DNA of 64,000 nt from NCBI GenBank assembly GCA_947683625.1, contig CANTUR010000625.1, forward strand, positions 1 to 64,000, given 5' to 3'. Below, piece after piece: positions 36,985-46,875 of this stretch. The notes under the pieces are model-generated. The model made no database searches, was not told the origin of the DNA, and saw only the letters and a list, made by a program, of their open reading frames with translations. Within the stretch, counting starts at the first letter, position 1. Each line of letters begins with the position of its first letter. The stretch is from Mallotus nudiflorus. Its lineage: Eukaryota > Streptophyta > Magnoliopsida > Malpighiales > Euphorbiaceae. A program made the position numbers and the translations under genes.

Positions 36985-39900
36985 GCCTTGTGGTTGTCAT
37001 CAGTAGTCATATCAACATTCAAGTGCATGTTCCACTCTAATGCTCTACAAGGCCACAGGTTCTTCACTTTGTCCAAGAAATCTTGTCTCAAAGGGAAACC
37101 TTCAAAGTTAGGTATAATAGCCATGATAAATTGCAAGCAACCATACTGATGACAAAGGCATGAAGGGGAAAAGAAGGTCAAAAAGTACAACCCAGGAATA
37201 GGAACACAGTGGTCATACAAGTTGATGGTTACAAACTTCAACTTCCACCAAGGACAGACCCATGTAATCTTGGTATCAGCAATGCCTTGCATCCAATCAA
37301 TCCATTAATCTATAGTATGCTTGTCCTTCATCTTTAATGGGTGAGACTATAGATGATGAGGTTGATAAATTAAAGCATTAGTGAGAGAATTGAGTAGACT
37401 CAATTTATCCTATAACCAAATCTAAAAAAAGAAGTTACATACCATAAGGAGAAGCAACTGCCTGAGAATCGATTCTGAATCTTGAAATTATCCAACCCAA
37501 TGATAGGTTCAATAAGCATGACAGGCACAGGGTCAACTCCAACTTCCACTTATTCCAAGATACTAGCAATCCTTATATCTCTCTATGAGAAGATAATAGA
37601 AAAAATTGGGCATACAAGTAAAAAGAGACAGTCCTAATCCAGGCAACATCATTCTTGTCCCTAGTCTCATAAGAAGAAATAAGATAAGAAAGACTAACAT
37701 TCCTAAGGTTAAGCATGTACATATAGATATTGCCTAGGGGCATATCAAAGAATGTCACTAGTCTACTAGGAAATTGCATCTCAAGATCAGGGAGAGCAAT
37801 CACAGTAGTTGAGTCCAAAGAACAGCTAAGAATAGCAGCAAACTCTTTAATTAATGGACATAACTCTTATCCATTGAATCTAAATATGTGGTCCTTGACA
37901 TCCCAAAAGGTGGTCGCAACATGAAGAAAATTATGATCTATTTTTAGATGCTTAAGAGATTTCAAGGATTTGACATGAAAGGGTAGTAATCTATTCCAAT
38001 CGTCTCCATTAAGGCTCTTAAGAAACTTGTTCGTCAAATTAAGGGTGGCTTATGTCATAATGAAAGAAAATAAAAAAGAGGGATAGGAGACAATCCTTGT
38101 GCAAGCCCTTTATATAGATGCAAAGGCTAATACGGATGGGATTAGGATTATGTTTTCAGATCAAAGTTAAGACAGGAATCTGAATGGAAAAGAGAAAAGA
38201 ATTGGAGCTGAATTTTTGATAAAAAATTCAGAATTCTAATTGAAATTCTAGAAATCTGATAAAAAAATCTATAATTCTAATTGAATTTCCAAGATTTTTA
38301 ACACAAAAAAAAGAGACTTCAAGGTTTGATCCAAAAGAAAAGTCCATAATCTATTCATCAAAGATGAAATAGTTCTAAAACATTTAAAGTATAGTCATGC
38401 AAGCACAAGATAAGAAGATCAGTCATCCTGAGCTCTAATGTCTAGCCAAGGACTCCACCCTTTAGCCATATCATCACTATAATCTGAGGGCATAGAAGTC
38501 CCAGTGTCATGATCATCAAAACTGAGACTAGCAAGCTATCAGCGAAGCCTCTCATTCTCATGCTCCAGATCCCTAACATAACTCTGTTACATCAAGAATA
38601 GTTAGAATCATGCATATCATGCATACATTTGCATACTTGTTGTAAATACTAACCCTCCAAGTATATGTGATTTGCATAGTAAATAATCTAGGGGATGAGG
38701 TGAGTCTATACAGATACTCTGCCAGTGTCCAAGGGATCTGTAAAATAACATATACTAATTCAATAATGAGTGTTAGTTTATGCAAGATTGGAAATTTAAA
38801 TTGCATTTACATGTGAAGCATTAGGAGTAGAAAAGCTAGGATCTAAGCTACATCAAAATACATATACTGCTAAATGGGAGTCTGTACCGTAGGAGCACAG
38901 TAGTATATAAAACTATCAAATGATGGAACATTGCCTAGAATGGTACACGAGGAAGTATCACCTCAAGCAGCTCCACTGTACTGAGTAGGCTCAAACTCCT
39001 GCTTAGTCCTCTTAGTGTTATCCTCAGTCTCCTTCTCTATAGCAACATTAATAGCTTCTTCAACCTTCACAGAAAAGAAAATATCACTTGTAGTGATGAA
39101 AGAGATTAAGTAAAATGATGATAGAAAGCATACCTCAGTTGGGTCTATGGGAACCTGCTCTAAGAGATTCTCTTGAATATACTCCTGATAGTGACAAGAA
39201 TGCTCAAGCAGAGTCGAAGCGTCATATCCCTCAAGAGTTGCCCTAAGCTCTAGACCAGTCATGCTATAGCTCCACAACATCAAAGAAGGAATGGAAGAAA
39301 GAACTCGCCTCTTTGAAGGTCCCATATGTCAATGATAGAGCAAGATACCACATTTGGCAACTATAATCAGAAAGCAAAATACTCATAGACTCAAACCTCA
39401 CAAACGTAGTTATGAAATTGTATCGCTAAATGTCTTCAGCACCAACCAGCCAATCTGATATAAGCTACAAATTCCTTCAGATAAATTTTATTTAACTTTT
39501 ACAATTGATTAAATATTAAAAATTAAATTTATTTTACTAGGTCCCATTCCAAGGAGTTCATCTAGTCTTGATAAGTCTATAAATCATACTTAATGCTAGC
39601 TAAATGAGAAGAACCCCATCTTTGCATCAGAGGAAGGCTCCTATCAAAGCTAATAGTGTTGAAGCCTCGGATCACCCCGATCTATATGCCCCAAATCTAA
39701 AAGAGGAGAAATAGTGGAAATGAAAAGAGGAGGTTATAAAAGAGCAAAGTTAAAAAAGGTACAAGACACGTAAAAGACATACATGCAGGACATGCCAGAA
39801 GTTGCATGTCATCATAACACCTCTACAGATAGTATCCAGTCTATAATAGAGATAGGCAAGAGCTGCAGATCCCTAATTGCAAGTAGCAACTCTAGCAAGG

Positions 39901-40420
39901 TCTTAAACAGGACCAAGAAGAGTAATGCTAACCTCATGACCAGTCCCACAAAAGAGGGTAGTTCCTAGCAAGATCAATAAGAAATATCTTACCTTCTGAA
40001 GGATCTGACGAGGTGTGGTGGTGGGTAATCCTTTAAAACCCGGAACAAGAGAAGAAAGAAGCATGTTCTTCTGATTCTTCCATGTTAGAACGAACCTGAG
40101 CAAGTCACAAACATAGTGACTCCTAGCATCCTCTGGAAGAGTTCAGTAGTGGATATCAAAGGGAACTAGGGTACCCTCGAAGGTAATCCCAGTAATAGTA
40201 GAGAAGCTCATGGGGAAATAGTTAGCTCACCCACTTGTGTGTGAAAGGTGTGAGTGGTATCATCCACCTCTCAATAAGAGTCAAAAGCGAATAGTGGTCT
40301 GACCTACCTTGAGTAGTCGGTGGAGCAGTAATGAAACTTTGGAAGCCAGATGCCCATATGTTGCACTGCCTCTCCAGAAAAATCATGAAAGAGTTCTCGA
40401 GCCAAGTGAAAGCAACCTGA
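36985..40420 (-). pseudogene. Antisense ORF with plant mobile domain, element A
   Basis: On the minus strand the start side shows THTFHTQVGELTISP-ASLLLLGLP (40170-40256), the plant-mobile-domain signature region. Later blocks: MPLGNIYMYMLNLRNVSLSYLI and DVAWIRTVSFYLYAQFFLL (37573-37740), and MQGIADTKITWVCPWWKLKF with CLCHQYGCLQFIMAIIPNFEG (36981-37292). Stops and gaps separate them, and 38570-39325 holds less clear pieces. An antisense ORF of this kind between pol and the 3' LTR is known from some Tat-branch elements. It cannot be made from the main element transcript and would need its own minus-strand promoter. Function unknown; probably captured from a host family. Confidence 0.68.
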
Positions 40421-40527
40421 GAACTTCAGTGGCTTCTGAACAAAATTCAAAAAACAACATGATCACTTTCTTTATAAACTCTTAATTTCTATTTTTTTTC
40501 TTTTGAAAAAAAAAGAGGATTGAAAGA

Positions 40528-40665
40528 CTGGATTTCCGATCGGAAATCCAGAATTCTGATCGAATTTCCAGATTTTTGATCGAAAATCTAAAATTCCAAT
40601 TCAGAATTTAGATTTCTAACCAAAAATCTAGAAGTCTGACTACAATTCTATTAGCCTTGTGTAAC
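40528..40665. repeat. Palindromic GATTTCCGATCGGAAATC-type repeats
   Basis: 40528-40551 is a perfect 24-bp palindrome with half-site CTGGATTTCCGA. It is followed by four decayed copies (GAATTCTGATCG, AGATTTTTGATCG, AAATTCCAATTC, AGATTTCTAACC). The same theme recurs at 38200-38290 and in the LTRs (27531-27605, 24960-25050). Confidence 0.75.
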
Positions 40666-41187
40666 ATGCAAATGCCAGTTTTACAAAATTTTATTTCCAA
40701 ATTGACAATTTCATGCAATTTTATTTAATTTATGTAGCAAAGATTCTATAATTGCATGTATGAATATACTAAAAAAAATATACTTTTCTATAGAATCAAA
40801 GATAGAAGAAGAAAATTTACCTTATCTCTAGCCTGTGAGCATTTATGGAGGTGCAAGCAAGTCAAAAGGAGTACCTCTTTCCCTTCATTGAGCCCCAGAT
40901 TGCTTTTAGGAAAATGTAATTATGAAATGACTAGATCTGATTGTCTGGAGCTACTTCCACATAGTCTACATTATGGGTGAGCCATAGGATCAGATGGATC
41001 TTAAATTGCAAGTCAGATGAAAGAATAATTAAAGAAAGAAGATTTGAAAATTAAAAGAAAGCAAAATAAAAAAATGAAAGGGATAAGGAAATGAGGAATG
41101 AATCGGCAAACGGCTAAGTTTATATTAAAGTGGAAAATGTCTACTTTAGTCCCTCAATCTTATTTACATTTTTTATGACAATCTTAA
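40666..41187. other. 3' region of element A before the element D insertion
   Basis: No gene seen. The open frame at 40756-40980 has no family motif. The segment ends where the element D LTR begins. Confidence 0.4.
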
Positions 41188-42036
41188 TGAAATAAGGACT
41201 CCTAATCCAACAAAGATTCAAGATCCTTTGACTTATGATGGAGGTCCAATCACAAGGGCATATGCTAAGAAGATGAAGGAAGCATTACATATAGTAATTC
41301 AAAGACTTTGGGCTCAAAGTACAAATATGAATCAATCTGATCCATTTGATGCACATGGAATTAATTCTGGTCCAAAGCTTATTCATTTAGTGCAAATTGA
41401 AGATTTATGCCCAAGTAGTGTTATTGGGTCCATTTTAGATGTATTAAGCTCGAAGGATTAGCTACATATATTCCAAGCCTAAGATGAAGTACAAATATGT
41501 GTTATTTAGTTTAATTAGTATTTAAAAATGAATTTTGGATTTGTTACTTATCCAAAACATTTTTAGAGTATTTTTTTTTAGTTAGGAATACTTTTCTTTA
41601 TCTTAGTTAGTAAGCAAAATAATTCCTTATCTTTAAGGAATTGATTTTCTTATCTTTTAGAGATTTATTATCCTTACATTTTAAGGATTTATTTTATATT
41701 AGGCTTAGGTTAAGAATTCTTATAAATAGCTTACTTTGTAGCCTATTTTGGGCATCTTTTTAATTAATCAAATCAAAGTGATGAATTTTGCTTCAATTTT
41801 ACTTGGAGTTTTATTCTTTGAAATTTCTAAACAAAATAGGTTGTTTGATAGTTCACTTGTCTTATCAATTAGAACATCCATATCTAATTATGGTGACTTC
41901 CTGATAGCTAGAGTTCTTAGTTGTTAGATAATTAAGGGTTCTAGTTTCCACCCAAATTATTTCTTGAACGATCTAAGGTGTGGGTATTAATAGATTGTTA
42001 CGGGTTTTATTTGTTAGATAAACTCAGTTCACATCA
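41188..42036 (+). repeat. 5' LTR of element D with a coding tail
   Basis: Its end ...TTCACATCA lies three bases before the PBS. Inside, 41228-41460 is open: YDGGPITRAYAKKMKEALH, the polyprotein C-terminal motif that precedes the stop in this family. Element E shows the same order (tail, LTR body, PBS), so the pol end probably overlaps the LTR. TATA-like TTATAAATAG near 41718. The start TGAAATAAGG at 41188 is approximate. Confidence 0.65.
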
Positions 42037-42039
42037 ATT

Positions 42040-42051
42040 TGGTATTAAAGC
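42040..42051 (+). other. Primer binding site of element D
   Basis: TGGTATTAAAGC is a decayed form of TGGTATCAGAGC (tRNA-Met type). Confidence 0.82.
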
Positions 42052-43031
42052 TTTGACTTTAAGAATCAGGTTATGTATCCCTATTTGTTTCATTCATGTT
42101 TATCATTCTTTATGTTCTTTTCTTCTACTCCTTCTCATTAGTTTCATCAACATTCTTATTTGTTCATCATCTTTTATTATTCAAATTCATTTTTTACATC
42201 ATTTATTATCATCTTTAATTTCATTTAGTTTTTTCCTTAAAGTCTTGCATCAAGTTTCGACCATAAAAAAAAAAAAGAAAAATAATAAAAAAGAAAAAGA
42301 AAAGAAAAGAAAAGAAGAACTTGGTCATTTCTTTAAAATCTTTAAAGTTCATGCAAGTCTTCTTGAAAATCTTTGACTTTCTTAATTATTTTCTTGAAAA
42401 TTCTTGATCAAATTCATTGGAATCTTGAAGTTTCTTAAAGTTCTTGTTCAAATCTTAATTCAAGATCATAAATCTTGAAATTTTAAGTTACAAATTTATT
42501 TTCTTAGGTTTCTTTTGTACAAATTCATTTTTCCTTATTTATTATGGATATTTTTATGGTTAAGATCAAATCTTAAGTAGGTTATATCCTTATCATTCTA
42601 GATTTAGTCATATCTTGTTTTGTCCTAATCCTTATCTTATCTTAAAGCTTTCCTTATGTACATCTTCTTTTCCTTATCTATAACTTATTTGTCTTATCTA
42701 GAACTCCTTTTCCTTTCATATTAGGATTAAATTATTTTTTTTATTCTTTTATTTTTTGTGCAAATTAAGCCTAATTTCCTTATTTTAAATCACAAAACAT
42801 ACCAAATTCATTCAATTGGTAGGCCATTGTGAATTCTAAAAATTTATATTGTTTAGTTAAAAAGTAGAAGGTAAAACTCCTAATTAAGTTAGATTTAAAA
42901 TAGAGCGTGCGTGTGAGTTCAATAGAGTGTCCGTTCAATAGAGTGTCCAAACACCAAATTGAGTAAAACACGTGAGGGAGTGTTAGAATTTTGTTTTACT
43001 AACTTTTCTTACAAGTTTTAACATATTAAAG
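42052..43031 (+). other. Leader of element D
   Basis: Untranslated, T-rich, with a purine-rich run of AAGAAAAG words at 42266-42318. The 132-codon open frame starting at 41978 has no family motif and spans the LTR-PBS boundary, so I do not call it a gene. A comparable leader lies in element E (56224-57100). Confidence 0.65.
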
Positions 43032-43940
43032 CATGGATGAACCCAAATTAAAGTTGTTTGTTTAGGCTATATGACAAACAATAGAGGATGTAAGGAAGCG
43101 ACTTGAGAGGCTAGAATTGAGTTCCCCTTCACAAAGAAAATAAAAGAGTACCAAACGAAGCTTAGAAGAGGAGTTTAATGAGGGAAGTGAAGAAAACACC
43201 TTAACAAGACTAAATAAAGGCAATAACAAGATAATAACATAGGAACCATTAAAATGAAGATTCCTAGCTTTCAACGTAAGAGCGATCCTAAAGCATACTT
43301 AGAGTAGGAAAAGAAAGTGAAGCTAGTTGTAGTTGAGTTCACCGATTATGCAAGTGTTTGGTGGGATCAACTAGTTACAAGTCAAAGAAGGAATGAGGAA
43401 CATGCTATTTCTATATGGGATGAGAAGAAGATAATCATGCGTAAGTGATTTGTCCCACAACATTACTATCATAAACTATATAATGGTTTGCAATGACTTG
43501 TGCAAGGTTTTAAAAGAGTGGAACAATATTATTAAGAGATGGAGATGGCTATGATTAGGGCTAATATGATTAAAGATAGAGAGGCCACTATGGCTAGGTT
43601 TCTCTATGGTTTGAATCGTGACATTGCCAACCTTGTAGTATTACACCATTATGTTAAATTGGATGACATACTACATATGGCTATTAAGGTAGAGAAGTAA
43701 TTAAGGGATAGAAGCAAGACTAATTTGAATTCATCTACCTCCTGGAAGTCAAATTACAAGGGCAATGAAAAGAGCAGTACTTCATCAAACTTTAAACCAA
43801 AGGGCGATAAAGGGAGCAAGAAGGTAGATGTGGGAAACAATAAATTTGTGCCTAAAAGTGGCAATCTTAACTTTAGAACACATGAATCTCAAGTGTTTTA
43901 GATGTTTAGGCTTTGGTTATAAGGCTGCCCATTGTCCAAA
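43032..43940 (+). pseudogene. Gag of element D
   Basis: Across several shifts it reads KLELVVVEFTDYASVWWDQLV, ISIWDEKKIIMRK, FKRVEQYY-EMEMAMIRAN and LYGLNRDIANLVVL, matching the Gag of element E (57300-57740). The zinc knuckle at about 43889-43932 is CFRCLGFGYKAAHC: the His of CX2CX4HX4C has become Tyr. Confidence 0.8.
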
Positions 43941-44440
43941 TGCAAAGGTGATAGTTGCTTTAGCCAATGGAAAAATTGAAAGTGAGGATGAAAATGAAGA
44001 TATAAGTGACATGCCACTACTTCAGGATGCATCTAATAATGAAGGAGAAGAGATGGAACCTTTAGATGGATCCTTATTCACTCTTTTCATAAGGCGTGTG
44101 CATAACATGCAAGCTAAGGAAGAAGAGGTACAATGCAAAAACATCTTTCATACTAGGTGTTTAATTGATAATAAATTATGTATTATGATTATTGATGGTG
44201 GTAGTTGTACTAATGTTGTTAATGCTGGTTTAGATGATAAGTTAGGCTTAAAAACAACTAAACATCCTAACCCTTATAGATTACAATTATTGAATGATTA
44301 TGGGGATATTAAGGTTACTAGGCAAGCTATGATAGCATTTTCTATTGGGCAATATCATGATGAAGTATTATATGATATAGTTCCTACACAAGCTAGTAAC
44401 ATACTATTAGGATGCCCTTGGCAATATGAAAAGTGAGTTA
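43941..44440 (+). pseudogene. Protease of element D
   Basis: An open stretch in a 202-codon frame (43828-44436): acidic linker (SEDENEDISDMPLLQDAS), then CLIDNKLCIMIIDGGSCTNV with the active-site D-G-G-S typical of this family, KHPNPYRLQLLNDYG and ASNILLGCPWQYEK. The catalytic Asp is kept. A stop follows at 44437. Confidence 0.85.
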
Positions 44441-44870
44441 AGCATAATGGTTTTACTAATAAATACTCTTTTGTTATGAATAATAAGCCTATTACTCTTG
44501 TTCCTTTGACTCCAAAGCAAGTTTTTAAAGATAAAATTTTTTTAAGTGAGCATAGGAGTGCGCATGAAAAAGAAAAGGTGCACAAGCAAAAGTAGAGTTA
44601 TGAGAACAACCTAGGTGTGAGAAACAAGTGAAAAAAAGGTGAGAAAAAGGGGATGCATAGAAAGAATGAGTGTGATGTGCATGCAAAAGGAGAGCTAAGT
44701 GTGTAAAGAGTGGAAAGAAAAGAGGTAAAAGGCAATTTTTATGTTAGAGAGAGAGAGAGGTATAAAAGGCTTTATTAACTAGGCAGCCTCTACTTGTACT
44801 TTTGTACAAAGGTGCCTATTTGTCCACTAACCTGAATCTTTCTTCTTTGCCTAGTTCTTTTCAAATTTTT
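44441..44870 (+). other. Protease-RT linker of element D
   Basis: A charged linker (AHEKEKVHKQK) rich in GA and AG runs, including (AG)n at 44742-44759. Element E has the same sort of linker at 58450-58800. It is broken by stops. Confidence 0.6.
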
Positions 44871-45659
44871 TTATAGGAATATGAAGATTTTTTCCCCAAA
44901 GAGATGCCAAAGGGTTTGCCTCCATTAAAAAGGATTGAGCATCAAATTGATTTTATTCTTAGTGCACAAATACCTAATAGACCATCTTATAGAAGTAATC
45001 CCAAAGAAACTAAAGAGATGTAATGTCAGGTTGAAGAGTTGTTATCCAAGGGATTGATTAGGGAAAGTATGAGTCCATGCACTGTTCCTATTCTATTAGT
45101 GCCTAAAAAGGATGGTTCTTGGTGAATGTGCATTAATTGTCATGTTGTATACAAAATTATAGTTAAGCATCACCACCTTATTCCTCATTTTAGATGACAT
45201 GTTAGATGAATTGTATGGTTTTTCTATATTCTCTAAAATTGATTTGAAGTCTGGTTATCATCAAATTAGAATGAAAGTAGGGGATGAATTGAAAACTGCC
45301 TTTAAAACTAAATATGGTTTATATGAATGGTTAGTTATGCCTTTTGGTTTAACTAATGTGCCTAGTACTTTCATACATTTAATTAACCATGTTTTGCATG
45401 ATTTTATAGGTAAGTTTTTGGTTGTGTATTTTGATGATATTCTTATATATAGCAAGTTGCTAGATGAGCATATTATGCATGTACAATTAGTTTTTGAAAC
45501 TTTGCACAAAGAACAATTGTATGCTAACCTTGCTAAGTGTAGTTTTTGTACACCTAAAGTTGTGTGTTTATTTTTTTTTTGTTAGTTCTAATGGAATTAA
45601 GGTAGATAGTGAGAAGGTTAAAGTTATTGAATCATGGCCTACACCTAAGAATGTTGGGT
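44871..45659 (+). pseudogene. RT of element D, truncated
   Basis: The blocks are [42 protein letters not shown] (then TGA at 45123 in place of Arg), and a clean 128-codon stretch from 45199: [35 protein letters not shown] and the catalytic [12 protein letters not shown] (about 45430). The reading shifts at a T run near 45570 and ends at 45659. RT thumb, RNase H and integrase are absent. Confidence 0.88.
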
Positions 45660-46690
45660 ATAGTTAACATCATATGACCGAGTATGATGTATCCCTATAC
45701 GACCAATTTTAGTTAACATCATACGACCAAGTATAATATATCCTTTCTATTAGCACTATACGATCGAGTATAGTCAACATTATACAACTGAGTATGATGT
45801 ATCCCTTTCAATCAACACTATACACCCAAGTATAGTCCACATCATACAACCGAGTATGATGTATCCTTTCAATCTGCACTATACGTCCAAGTATAATCAA
45901 TAATGTATTTTTTCAATCCACACTATATGTTTGAGTGTAGTCTACATTATATGAATGACCGAGTATGATGTATCCTTTATATCCATACTATACATTCGAG
46001 TATAGTCAATATTGTATGACCAAGTACAATGTATCCTTTTCAATCCACACTATACATCTGAGTATAGTCAACATTGTACGACCAAGTACAATGGATCCTT
46101 TTCAATCTATACTATACGTCCAAGTATAGTCAATATTGTACGATCGAGTAGAATGTATCCTTTTAATCTGCACTATACATCCGAGTATAGTCAACGTTGT
46201 ACGACTGAGTATAATGTATCCTTTTCAATCCACACTATATGTCCGAGTATAGTCAACATTGTACAACCTAGTACAATGTATCCTTTTCAATTTGTACTAT
46301 ACATCTGAGTATAGTCAATATTGTACGAGCGAGTACAATGTATCCCTTTAATATGCATTATATGTTCAAGTATAGTCAACATTGTACAACCAAGTACAAT
46401 GTATCCTTTTCAATCCACACTCTACATCTGAGTATAGTCAACATTATATGACCATGTACAATTTATCCTTTTCAATCTGTACTATACGAACGAGTATAAT
46501 CAACATCATATGACTAAGTATGATGTGTCCTTTTCAACCAACACTATACGACCAAGTATAGTCCATATCATACGACCGAGTATAATGTATCCCTTCTATC
46601 CGAACTATACGATAGAGTATAGTTAAAATTATATGACCGAGTATAATGTGTCTTTTCAAATCAATGTTATACGTTCGAGTATGGTGTTTC
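45660..46690. repeat. 62-bp tandem array with two dyads per unit
   Basis: About 16 to 17 units. GAGTATAGTCAA-type anchors near the end fall at 46183, 46245, 46307, 46368, 46430 and 46492, a period of 61 to 62. Each unit holds two inverted repeats around a GACCGA-like centre: ACTATAC-n6-GTATAGT and CATTGTAC-n6-GTACAATG, separated by TATCCTTTTCAATC. The first units (45660-45900) are more diverged. The open frame at 46012-46308 is a by-product of the period. It lies in the 3' region of element A. Confidence 0.92.
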
Positions 46691-46875
46691 CTCAAATGTT
46701 TTAGGATTTTGCTTAGTGTTACATGGTAACACAAGCATTCATTGTGAACTAACTATTTCTTATAGGCAAAAGCCTCAAGGAGTGTAGGTAAGTGTCTAAA
46801 CTTTTATTCCTAAGAAATTTTGTGCTCATTTGCTTTGCCAAAATTTTTCAAGCAAACAGTGATAAAGGAGGAAAC
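46691..46875 (+). other. 3' untranslated end and polypurine tract of element A
   Basis: Unique sequence after the array, ending in GATAAAGGAGGAAAC (46861-46875) directly before the LTR start TGTAACCACCC. This is the PPT for plus-strand priming. Confidence 0.82.

Larger units (their letters stand above)
41188..45659 (+). mobile_element. Truncated chromovirus-type Gypsy element D, nested in element A
   Basis: A 5' LTR with a coding tail, PBS, long leader, gag, protease and the first half of RT, then an abrupt stop at 45659 where a tandem array begins. Gag, protease (IDGGSCTN) and RT motifs match element E and the CRM/Reina side of the chromoviruses; which of the two I cannot settle without a tree. 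No 3' LTR or target duplication is visible, so the 3' half was lost by deletion or replaced. Confidence 0.8.

Noticed and set aside
41978..42376. 132-codon open frame with hydrophobic segments
   Set aside because: It crosses the LTR-PBS boundary of element D and lies in its leader; no motif.
46012..46308. 98-codon repetitive protein
   Set aside because: It is produced by reading the 62-bp array; the period is not a multiple of three overall and the frame closes quickly.
45660..46690. CRISPR-like array
   Set aside because: The period is regular, but there are no constant repeats with variable spacers: the whole 62-bp unit is repeated. The window is plant nuclear DNA without cas genes.
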